Assembly: GCF_000003815.2 (NCBI RefSeq)
Contig: NC_049992.1
Location: forward strand, 4,089,769 to 4,153,768
Length of the DNA: 64,000 bases
Direction of reading: 5' to 3'
Source: Branchiostoma floridae
Taxonomy: Eukaryota; Chordata; Leptocardii; Amphioxiformes; Branchiostomatidae
Shown: in pieces, positions 10,310 to 64,000 of the stretch
How positions within the stretch are numbered: position 1 is the first letter of the stretch
Layout: the number at the start of each line of letters is the position of its first letter
Translations under genes and position numbers: made by a program
The notes under the pieces: model-generated
Databases searched by the model: none
What the model was told of the DNA's origin: nothing
What the model saw: only the letters and a program-made list of their open reading frames with translations

Positions 10310-10430
10310 AGGTAGTGTGGCATACTGACGACAGTGTGCTCGACTCAGAACCAAGAGGTTTCGGGTTTGAATCTGTCACGTCACCGATCTTGTGCCCTAA
10401 AGCCCCCTTTACAAATCAAGAATTTAGCTC
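10310..10430 (+). mobile_element. tRNA-derived SINE
   Basis: A tRNA-like head (TGGCATACTGACGACAGTG, then B-box GGGTTTGAATC) is followed by the family block CACCGATCTTGTGCCCTA. The same block occurs, in minus orientation, in the copy at 48730-48900. Confidence 0.6.
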
Positions 10431-10463
10431 GGCCGAGTGGTCAGCGAGCTCTATACGTGCAGG

Positions 10464-11099
10464 TTTGGAAGGGTAGTGGCGTATATTCATCTACCACGCT
10501 CTTTCATTAATGTTGTGTGCGATGCCGGAAAAAAAAAAGATGTACTCTCTGTGCTATGTGACGTTTTGACCATCAGCCCCTTGAATGGAAAGTGACATCT
10601 CTGCTATACTGTAGAGTGTGAACAGGGAGAAACAAACTCCGGTCGCTATCTAGCTGCAGATTCCTTTTATTGGATTACCTAATCGTGGCCATTCGTCACC
10701 GGCGCTCTGTTGGACCGGCGAGTTTCTACTGATAGCCTTCCTAATCTTGTCACTTTGAATTTGGCAAGACCTCGTCTTGCAAATACGTCTGATAAACTTT
10801 CAGAGAAGTACAGAAAAAAATTTTAATATATCTATAAGATTCATGCCATCGGTGATGATGACGACTCATTTTAAGTGTCCGCACTATGTGTTTATTTTAT
10901 TTGTTCCACATTTCCGGCAAACATCGACTCACCACACTACTCTTCCCTCGGGGAGGGTAGATTAGCTACTTGGAACACCATACCTTTAATGTCCGGCATT
11001 GTACAATACACTAAGTACAAGATTCACAAGATCCGCCTGTAAGGGTTGATCCACTCAGACCGGGATGGCCCTATTCTCAAGCATGGAACCTTCGACTTT
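10464..11099 (+). repeat. Inverted duplication, left arm
   Basis: About 636 bp almost identical to the reverse complement of 17254-17890. The arm runs directly into the N gap at 11100, so its inner end is unknown. It contains only short open frames and no recognised domain. It could be a long TIR of a large DNA element or a segmental inverted duplication. Confidence 0.85.
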
Positions 11100-11325
11100 N
11101 NNNNNNNNNNNNNNNNNNNNNNNNNNNNNNNNNNNNNNNNNNNNNNNNNNNNNNNNNNNNNNNNNNNNNNNNNNNNNNNNNNNNNNNNNNNNNNNNNNNN
11201 NNNNNNNNNNNNNNNNNNNNNNNNNNNNNNNNNNNNNNNNNNNNNNNNNNNNNNNNNNNNNNNNNNNNNNNNNNNNNNNNNNNNNNNNNNNNNNNNNNNN
11301 NNNNNNNNNNNNNNNNNNNNNNNNN
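11100..11325. other. Assembly gap (226 N)
   Basis: Unsequenced. The left arm of the inverted duplication ends at its left edge. Confidence 1.
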
Positions 11326-11862
11326 AGGGGGCTTTAGGCCAGTGACTTTACGCGACGCTACGGAACTTTCCTCGCTCTACTCAGGTGTAGGGCACCTGAC
11401 AAGTTCGGTTGGGGAGTTAAAAGGCGGTGCAAGGCTCCGCGACAGTGGTTAAAAACTCACTGCCCTTTTTGCCGGGCTTCTATTTTGTACTTTGTACGAC
11501 ATGAAGAAAACATCGCAAAATAGAAAGCCCGTGGAAGCGTCAAAAACGCCTAAAACGCGTTGAAAATAGTCGAAGCCGAAACGAACCTCTGCTTGGAGAG
11601 TACAGAACGTGTGGTGCCCTTCAATACCAAAATATGCTTGGAGATTATCAATGGTAGTCATTGCATAGAGATCTTTACTGTACAATTCACATATATACCA
11701 ACTGGTTTAGGTACAGCTCACAACAAATGAATAGTTTACAGATACGTGTATACATTGTCACTCTAGCGCGAGTATTGCACTCAACAGCCACCGGAGTTAC
11801 GGGCTATTTGCACTCAGTTTTAAGCGGCAGACTATAGGTAGAGTCTGCACGGTTAGATCTTA
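11326..11862. other. Intergenic DNA
   Basis: Starts with AGGGGGCTTTAGG, the reverse complement of a block at 10392-10406, so it may be part of a repeat. No gene was recognised. Confidence 0.4.
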
Positions 11863-11990
11863 ATGGCGGACAAGGAAGAAGGGCTCCTTTTGCCTCGGAG
11901 GGAGGAAAGGCCTTTGCCGAGGAGAGCAAGAAAGTTAATGTCCTTGTTAACCTTCCTGGGGAGACAAAAAGGTTCCGGTTCCCGAGCAAG
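11863..11990 (+). CDS. Candidate first coding exon (possibly of the IP3R-like gene)
   Basis: An ATG at 11863 opens 42 codons (MADKEEGLLLPRREERPLPR, then RARKLMSLLTFLGRQKG) and ends GCAAG|GTAATC. The leftover AG fits in phase with the first base of the exon at 19146, giving an Arg codon. The basic, leader-like peptide resembles nothing I recognise. A 7.2-kb intron would separate it from the next exon. The phase match has a one-in-three chance of being accidental. Confidence 0.3.
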
Positions 11991-13999
11991 GTAATCTTTT
12001 TTTTTACCATAACTCAGTTAGTTGCTCTTCTGATAGAAGTTATTTTAAAAAAATGGTATTCTTGCTACCGATACTGTCTTCCTCGCTGCGGTACACTTTA
12101 CTTAACGAATGATGCTATGGCTGCTGTCTTGATGACATGTCTGACAGTCTAAGATTTGTGTCGTCTTAAAATCGCCACATGATCAGTTTATGAATTGTGG
12201 GTACATGCATGCACTTATTGCATGTAAGGATTTATTTCTCCTTATTCAGTTGTTTTGACGATCACACACATATGGGACTTTGGCTTCATATTCAAGAGTA
12301 TTGCATATAGATCTTGAAATCCAATCGCAGTGCTTTTATGTTGGTCTTATGTTCGCGATGGTCTTATGTTCGCGGTGGTCTTATGTTCGCGGTGGTCGTT
12401 TTTTTTTGCTACTTGTAATCCATTCATCCCAGGTTACATGCATCAGTACTGTACTACAGCGTTTCATTCGCAACTTAAAACACCACAAAAACCTAATTTC
12501 CCCTTCTTCCACTATATCAACAAAAAAGTGAAAACGAATGAATATGCAAAATTTACCCCTCCCCCTCTTCTTTGATGGGAGTCAGACGCTATGACCTTAC
12601 ATGGGTCGCTTAGCCAGTTTCGCGGGTGCGTAACGTGCGACGCTACACCTGGCCGCTCATGGCCGGGCATCAAACGGTGTGGATACGCCAGACACGGTGT
12701 AACGGTAACTTGGTATGGAACAACACAACACCGGAACGCCCATACATACATACATTGTCATACTCTTATCGAGTTGTAGCATTAACAAATTTTTAAAGTT
12801 CTACTTCCAGTGCGATCTGTCATTGATCAATAAAGTTATTAGGTTCCTATCAGATAGTCAGTCTCTGATTCAATAAAGTTCTTAAGCGTAAGGTATGGAC
12901 GGCCTTTACTGGAACGTAAGCACCTGTAAACGCACCTGTAAAGAGTTAAAGGATTGTTTATTGCATATACAACTCAACTACATGTGAGAATACCATTGTT
13001 ATGTCTTGTTCCAGCGCATGCGTAATTCCTATCAGCGAGTGTTTATGTTTTTAAAAAGTCAAGCAGTCATGAGTTTACGTTGTCATGGTTGTATACTCAC
13101 AAAAGACAAGGATTGCATGCATTGTTACATACTAGTATACCGAACTCAGGGACTTGTATAGATACAATTAATTAATGTTGTTGTGTCTTGTTCCAGCGTA
13201 TGCAAAGAAATGGGACGTAATTCCCAACAGCGAGTGTTTCTTTATCAAAAATAAACATTCAGAAATTGGGATTGTATATTCAAATTCGCTATGCATTGAG
13301 ACAATTCATACACACCCACTCACTCACAGAATGGACCAAACGGGCGTGGAGATATCTTTGTTCAAATCAATGATGTTCTGTGATATATGACTGGAGAAAT
13401 GGAATTCCCTCGAATATCAATGGACAGTATGTTGACTCTCCTGTATAGAAAACTTGCTATAATAGCGATACGCTACATGAGTTTGTAAGAATAACCTTCT
13501 ACAGCTCGGTGCACTGAATACAATGACCATGAATGAATTGTATACAACATGTATGCTCCATTGTAATCCTACAACGCATTGGGCTCTTATCGAGGTAGAT
13601 TGCTGAAAATTCCTAAACGTTTTACAGCACAACTAGTGCATATTTCAAATGTTTGAATGAGCAAAAGGAACAGACAGACACCAGACAGACATCAGACGTC
13701 TAAAAAATATCCATTTAAGTCTGCAATGTTTGCAGTTGATTGGTAGTTCATGTCTTATAGAGTGGGAAATTAAACGGACAGGGCTTGCGTACAGTACATC
13801 TTGAAATGAACAGAATCCCTTTCATCGTATGATCGTCTCAACGTGGAAAGCATAACCGTATATGGACATACATTTTCTGGTCATTATTCCAGCGAAGCTT
13901 CCAGAGATTAGGAAGGTTTCACCGCCTTTTATGAAGTACTGTGCACAGTGTTACTACAACAGAAGATGAAAGTCATTTCCTAACAGTGTAGATTGTTCT
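11991..13999. other. Intergenic or intronic DNA without a recognised gene
   Basis: Contains a three-copy 17-bp tandem repeat at about 12345-12397 (GTCTTATGTTCGCGGTG). Otherwise only short, featureless open frames. Confidence 0.4.
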
Positions 14000-14234
14000 T
14001 AGCCTGGGTACCATCCGGATAGTAGTTCGCTCCTATGTTCGCTTCTGCTATCAGACCAATCAGCGCCTGCTTCCAAAATTTGGACGATTCCAGATGTTTA
14101 GATGCTTCGCGTTCCCAGACGGAAACACAGAGAAGCGACTGTATATAGTGTATAATGAATGTGGGAGCTAGAAGCGACTGTGTTTGTATATAATGAACGC
14201 CGGAGCGAACTACTTTCCGGATGGTACCCAGGCT
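14000..14234. mobile_element. MITE with 10-bp target duplication
   Basis: The ends AGCCTGGGTACCATCCGG and CCGGATGGTACCCAGGCT are inverted repeats, extending inward to GTTCGCTCC/GGAGCGAAC. The element is flanked on both sides by AGATTGTTCT (13990-13999 and 14235-14244), which I read as the target-site duplication. A TSD of 9-10 bp would suit a Mutator-type element, but the family is not established. Confidence 0.8.
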
Positions 14235-14287
14235 AGATTGTTCTAGAAAGAGAGATATAAGCAGATACATACTCTGTTACGTCAACA

Positions 14288-14321
14288 CTGACGAAAGGTA
14301 GCGGATTCTACCTGAAACGTC
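14288..14321 (+). repeat. Hammerhead-like core in a dispersed repeat
   Basis: CTGACGA, one extra A, a 5-bp hairpin (AGGTA/TACCT with an 8-nt loop), then GAAAC and GTC. This is the order of the conserved hammerhead core. Helix III is absent and the extra A is non-canonical, so self-cleavage is doubtful. Relatives occur at 58185-58262 and, in part, at 42008-42080. Confidence 0.35.
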
Positions 14322-14339
14322 TGACCGTTTCCAAAATGA

Positions 14340-15239
14340 TATCCAGTTGCTTGAGTAATTGCTATTTGGGGTATCTTGTGACCAGGATGACTTACTTCAT
14401 TGACGTTAATACTGTGTTCTCCTACTTATACGGTCTTATACGGGTAGAGTCACATTTCTCAAACATTTAGAAGAACCATCGAAGATACTATCTACTTGTT
14501 TTTAATCTTATATTTCCTTCATTATAAAAGAAGCACAAATATGTCGAATGTATGCACTAGCTTATAAGTTATATATACACATGTATATTTATAAACCCTT
14601 CGTTAACTGTGACGTTTATGTATACTGTACTGTTCACAATATAAAGGTCTTCATTCGTCCACTAAGTGGTTTTTGGGAGTGGTCTTTTCGGCGCCACCCG
14701 ATGTCCTTCCATTGACAGCATATCATAGCCTATAGCTTTATCTCACTTACTGTCCTGTGCAAATTGGAACAGACAAGCTCAAATCATCTGAACTCACGAT
14801 ACACAAATTCTCAAGACAAGAATGAAAACACCTTGTGTTTCTTATAACACAAACTTGATAATCTTAAGGAAAATATCTTTAAGAGTTTCGTGATCAATGA
14901 AGTCAGACAATGCTGTAAGATGCAGTTTTCGCTTCACTTACTTTATGACAGACATTTGACATGTATGCCGGACTGTTAGCTACCATGACAATGTGGTCTC
15001 TTTGTGCAAGGCTCATTAATTATTAAAACCGCAATCATCCTTACTTTCTACACACTTCTATACGCCCAGTCATTTTTGGGTAAGCCACGGACAAAAGCGG
15101 ATCTCATGTCCGGATTATTTCTCTGAACGGAGCCGGGACAACAAAGATCAACAAGATGTCCACTGCGTCTGGTGGGGCTATATGGTAGGATTGTGTACCG
15201 TTATCCATTGTCGGTGTTTCTGTGGCCGTATTGTACATG
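14340..15239. other. Intergenic DNA
   Basis: AT-rich sequence with no gene, strong repeat or structured element recognised. Confidence 0.4.
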
Positions 15240-15840
15240 TATAACGTGCCGCCCTTCGGCGTATAACATGAGCGTTCGAATTGTTCAACAGGTATAACTG
15301 TCCCTTAGCGTATCAGAGCAGATTATGTATCTGTATAGCCGGTATAACAGTCATTCGGGGTAAAATACCAGCTTTTGTATCCATATTGTATAGTATAACC
15401 ATCCTTTGGCGAAACACACCAGGTTCTGTATCTGTATGGAACTATAGCCGGTATAAACGCCATGTATATCTATGTGTAAAGCTGTCGGTATAAGCCACCT
15501 CCAGTGTAACACCATAGCTTTTGTGTATAGTATATAATATGCCCTTCGGGGCAACATATCAGCTTTCTATCTGTGTCTGTATAGCAGCTACAACCATCCT
15601 ACAACGCAACACATCAGCTTCTGTATCTGTATCTAATCTAATAGTATAGAGCCGGTATAACACTGTTTCTGGGTATCACACCAGCTTTATGTCTGTACTG
15701 TAATATCTGTGTGTCTATATTGTATAACCGTCCGTTGGCGGCATAACACACAAACGTCTGTATCTTTATAGCCGGTATAACCGTCCTTCAGCGTAACACA
15801 CTAGTTTCGCAGGCATGCGGTACAGCAGTTGGTTATATTG
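15240..15840. repeat. Degenerate satellite with AGCCGGTATAAC core
   Basis: About eight irregular units of roughly 60-75 bp, each built from GTATCTGTAT, AGCCGGTATAAC, a CCTTCGGCGTAACACAC-type block and AGCTTCTGTATC. Single units also occur at 7765-7830 and 17130-17195, so the unit is dispersed. Frame is not conserved. Confidence 0.65.
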
Positions 15841-17253
15841 CATGGGACCTGCCACACCTAACCCTTGCATAGGCGTTAAACAAAACTATCTATTGAGAAC
15901 AACCCTACTGTATTTGAAGACAAGAAGTTGCACCTTTAGACGAAGGCTAAAGATATTTTATGACGCTTCAATAGATTAGATATGGCAGAAATTCTATCCA
16001 CTGAAAACCGGGAAATAAAAATTCATAGTCGCTTTTGTATACAATGACAAGTGTTGCGACCGCAGTAGAATTAATGAATTATGGGCGGTTTCGCCTTTTG
16101 CTCGATTACATTTTATGTACCCAGAAGGAAGATGGCTTTTAGCAGACAAAGGTACCCGAAATACCTTATCATTATTTAACATTGATATTTTTCATCATAT
16201 ACATCATTTTGAAGACTTTAAACTTTGTTCTTTTTGTCCTCCGGCCGTTTCGATCCAAACGCAAGATTAAACTCTAGATCGCTAATGTTTTGGTCCAAAG
16301 ACCCAATATTTTGAATGCTGCTACAGTGGATGCATAAAACAAAACGTTTGCTTTATCATTAAGGCACTTGAGCTTATTTATGACGTAAAATACGTTCACC
16401 CAACATCTGCTTGGTGATTAGAGACTAGGAATGTTCTAGACTTCCATCATCAACAGTTGGTTGTTTACAGTTGCTTACATCCCGTAGTCATGGTAACGAT
16501 GACGGTGCGTTTTATTATATGTTATCACGCCATCTCATTAGAATAAATGTAGGTGAACAAAACGTCTTTGTCATTCACGAATAAAGGAATAAGTAGCTTA
16601 CTGTGCAAAGTTTGCTATGGAGGATTTGCTTGCGGGTTTTGTATGTACATTCAACAAATCTCTTGTCGTTGCAACATGGCCGTAGTGAGAAATCCGTTTA
16701 GTTCAGCAGCAGAACGAAATGCTGATGATTTTGATGTTCCGTGTGCACATGAAAACAGACTAGCCTACAACAATTTCAACACACGCAATGTACTGCCATT
16801 GGGAGAAAAACCCTGGCATCTGAATTGATAGCCTCGATGGCCTTCAGCCTCCCATATTATATACACCTCTGGGACATTAGTTTCATCAAGCATGGTCATA
16901 ATTACCGATAATCGAGAATGCAGCACAATTCTACTGGGAAAGTACGTCACCTGCCATAGAACCGATGTAAAATAGAACAGTCGTTAAAATAGAGTCTCTA
17001 CCGAATACCTCGGGTTGCAGAAAATACAGAAAAGGGGTTTTAGTTTCGAATCCTTAGAGGCCCCAATGCTGTGCTCTTGGGAAAGATACACAACTCGTAA
17101 AATCTAACTTGACTCTGGCGATCTGTACCTGTATCTATGTAGCCGGTTTAACTACACTTCGGCGTAACACACTAACTTCACAGGCACGCGGCGCGGCAGC
17201 AGCAGAAAATGTGTACATAGCTTCGGTTAGGGACGTACTCTCGGATAGGACGT
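15841..17253. other. Intergenic DNA
   Basis: No convincing exon. An open frame near 16680-16828 (MAVVRNPFSSAAERNADDF) lacks homology and splice support. One satellite unit lies at 17130-17195. Confidence 0.35.
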
Positions 17254-17890
17254 AAAGTCGAAGGTTCCATGCTTGAGAATAGGTCCATCCCGGTCTGAGT
17301 GGATCAAACCTTACAGGCGGATCTTGTGAATCTTGTACTTAGTGTATTGTACAATGCCGTACATTAAAGGTTTGGTGTTTCAAGTAGCTAATCTACCCTC
17401 ACCGAGGGAAGAGTAGTGTGGTGAGTCGATGTTTGCTGGAAATGTGGAACAAATAAAATAAACACATAGTGCGGACACTTAAAATGAGTCGTCATCATCA
17501 CCGATGGCATGAATCTTATAGATATATTAAAATTTTTTTCTGTACTTCTTTGAAAGTTTATCAGACGTATTTGCAAGACGAGGTCTTGCCAAATTCAAAG
17601 TGACAAGATTAGGAAGGCTATCAGTAGAAACTCGCCGGTCCAACAGAGCGCCGGTGACGAATGGCCACGATTAGGTAATCCAATAAAAGGAATCTGCAGC
17701 TAGATAGCGACCGGAGTTTGTTTCTCCCTGTTCACACTCTACAGTATAGCAGAGATGTCACTTTGCATTCAAGGGGTTGATGGTTAAAACGTCACATAGC
17801 ACAGAGAGTACATCTTTTTTTTTTCCTGCATAGCACACAACATTAATGAAAGAGCGTGGTTGATGAATATACGCCACTACCCTTCTAAAG
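17254..17890 (-). repeat. Inverted duplication, right arm
   Basis: Reverse-complement partner of 10464-11099, separated from it by about 6.15 kb. The two copies differ at only scattered positions, so the duplication is recent or kept similar by conversion. Confidence 0.85.
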
Positions 17891-18091
17891 TTGTATACCC
17901 TGTGGGATACAATGGCCGTTGAAACGGCGATGGGCTCTGCCCCTACGCAGCAAAATGCATAGGGGAAGGATTTTAATTCCTTCCAATAAAGCGGAGACAA
18001 AATAATAATAAAAATTAAAAAAAAAACACCAAACCCCTAGATGGACGTATGTCCACAAAAAACGTTTAGGCAACGCGTGCAACACTGCGTA

Positions 18092-18306
18092 TAAGGGCGC
18101 GGTCACATAGGTCGTGCGATCGTCGTACAATCGCTAACTTCGGGCATTTTGTAGGACAAAAATGTACGTCTCCTGCAAAGTTCAACTGTCAAAATGCTGT
18201 TTTGGATCCATGTCGCTGGTTGGTTCTGTCACGGCCTACTTGAAAATACTAGGCTATGGCATCAAAATCGTACGACGATCACACGAGCTATGTGACCGCG
18301 CCCTTA
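18092..18306. mobile_element. MITE with about 37-bp inverted repeats
   Basis: TAAGGGCGCGGTCACATA (left) and the reverse complement of TATGTGACCGCGCCCTTA (right) match, and pairing continues through GATCGTCGTAC. The interior of about 140 bp is non-coding. It ends 840 bp before the first confident IP3R-like exon. Confidence 0.8.
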
Positions 18307-18620
18307 CCCTACATCCATTCGGAGATAACTCAATACCAACGTTGCAACACGTGTATAATCGCCCACTTGTTGCCTGTCACTGGCTCATCAATTATTCACA
18401 GTAAGGAGATATTATGTCGGGTACGGATGGCTGCGACCATTGAAATTGCATTAATCCCCTCTTTATTAGAAATGATGCACTGTCGACGTTGCCCTAAGTG
18501 CTGTCGCCAAGGTCTTTCCATTTGAATACCCTTCTTTAGAATGTGGAACGCCCAAAACCCCGAAGGCCTAGCCAGCTATGTTGTAACGTATAGGCAGTTG
18601 GAAAGCGCTGTTCCTATAAG

Positions 18621-18721
18621 ATGGACGCTGCAGCCGACGTCTTTGCAAATCTACGACCGGCGAGCGCGGCCATGGGGGGCTGGCAGTTTTTAACGATGAG
18701 ATGGGGTATTCCGTACGGAAG
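18621..18721 (+). CDS. Alternative candidate first exon of the IP3R-like gene
   Basis: ATG at 18621, 33 codons (MDAAADVFANLRPASAAMGG, then WQFLTMRW) and a GGAAG|GTACCG donor whose AG remainder also fits the phase of 19146. It is closer than 11863-11990 but just as unsupported. The two candidates are mutually exclusive as the ATG exon. Confidence 0.15.
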
Positions 18722-19145
18722 GTACCGTATTTTTACTCGCAGCTACTTTTCTGTGCTCCCAGCCAAATACAAGATGTAGCGATGGCCTTTGTATCTGTAC
18801 TGTGTTACATAGCGCAAAGGGTGACGGCCATCGCCGTTTTAATAGCCCTTGGGCCACAGAACTAGTCACTGGTAGTGGTGTGTGTTCAGCTAGTATTACG
18901 ATACTGTTTCCCAAAGTGTGAAACAGAGAATGTAGTATGTACAATTCTTAAAGTCTTCTTGGTATGAATGGGCCAAGACCTACTTATGCCATCAAACCCA
19001 AGAGGCTATGGATGGATTGATGATGTTCGGTCTCGTTGTTTGAACACCTGCATGTTGTACCTCGACAATGACGTTACCTGGACAATGACGTTCATACCAC
19101 ACGTTCATACAGTTTTCTTTTTTTTCTTCTATTTCTCTTTCCCAG

Positions 19146-64000
<44,855 letters not shown>

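Noticed and set aside
16553-16828. Plus-strand open frame containing MAVVRNPFSSAAERNADDF
   Set aside because: No homology, no clear donor, and no phase-compatible link to either gene.

Overview
This is eukaryotic, animal genomic DNA: split genes with GT/AG introns, many short palindromic transposons, microsatellites and three runs of N (11100-11325, 39052-39535, 60727-60826). No prokaryotic feature is present. The gene content (a TNF-receptor superfamily gene and a long IP3-receptor-family gene), the compact introns packed with small inverted-repeat elements and the draft-assembly gaps fit an invertebrate deuterostome. I favour a cephalochordate (amphioxus), but that is inference.

Layout. 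1-2811 is repeat-rich non-coding DNA. 3012-9075, minus strand, is a nine-exon TNF-receptor-superfamily gene: signal peptide, cysteine-rich ectodomain, one membrane helix, and a tail of about 190 residues without a recognisable death domain but with a CD40-like PVQET TRAF-binding motif. Its promoter-proximal DNA (9108-9185) holds two kappaB-like palindromes, each followed by a CRE-like site. 9200-19145 is intergenic: two inverted 637-bp arms, several MITEs, a degenerate satellite and two candidate first exons for the next gene. 19146-64000, plus strand, carries 60 consecutive exons (about 1,935 codons) of a divergent inositol 1,4,5-trisphosphate receptor family gene. It covers the suppressor domain, MIR/beta-trefoil, IP3-binding alpha domain, both RIH regions and the start of the RIH-associated domain. 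The membrane channel lies beyond the right edge. Its 6.3-kb third intron holds a decayed histone-H4-like sequence.

The most unusual feature recurs in both genes. Fragments of a coding exon, usually one edge with its splice site, have been copied locally next to the parent exon: an 89-bp array at 3570-4340 (TNFR tail), exon-start decoys at 35395-35645, a 165-bp array at 41007-41565 whose units could be spliced as in-frame 72-nt cassettes, and two extra copies at 49971-50146. In one of those last copies all six differences from the parent exon are synonymous. A shorter echo lies at 39916-39937. These could be real exon-derived minisatellites or alternative exons, or could come from merging two divergent haplotypes during assembly.

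The two genes are arranged head to head. Both are signalling components (TNF-type receptor; intracellular calcium-release channel), but nothing in the sequence shows that they work together. Exon boundaries were set by hand from splice consensus, phase continuity and resemblance to known families; all exon junctions keep phase except one (37997/38109), which is reported as a finding.
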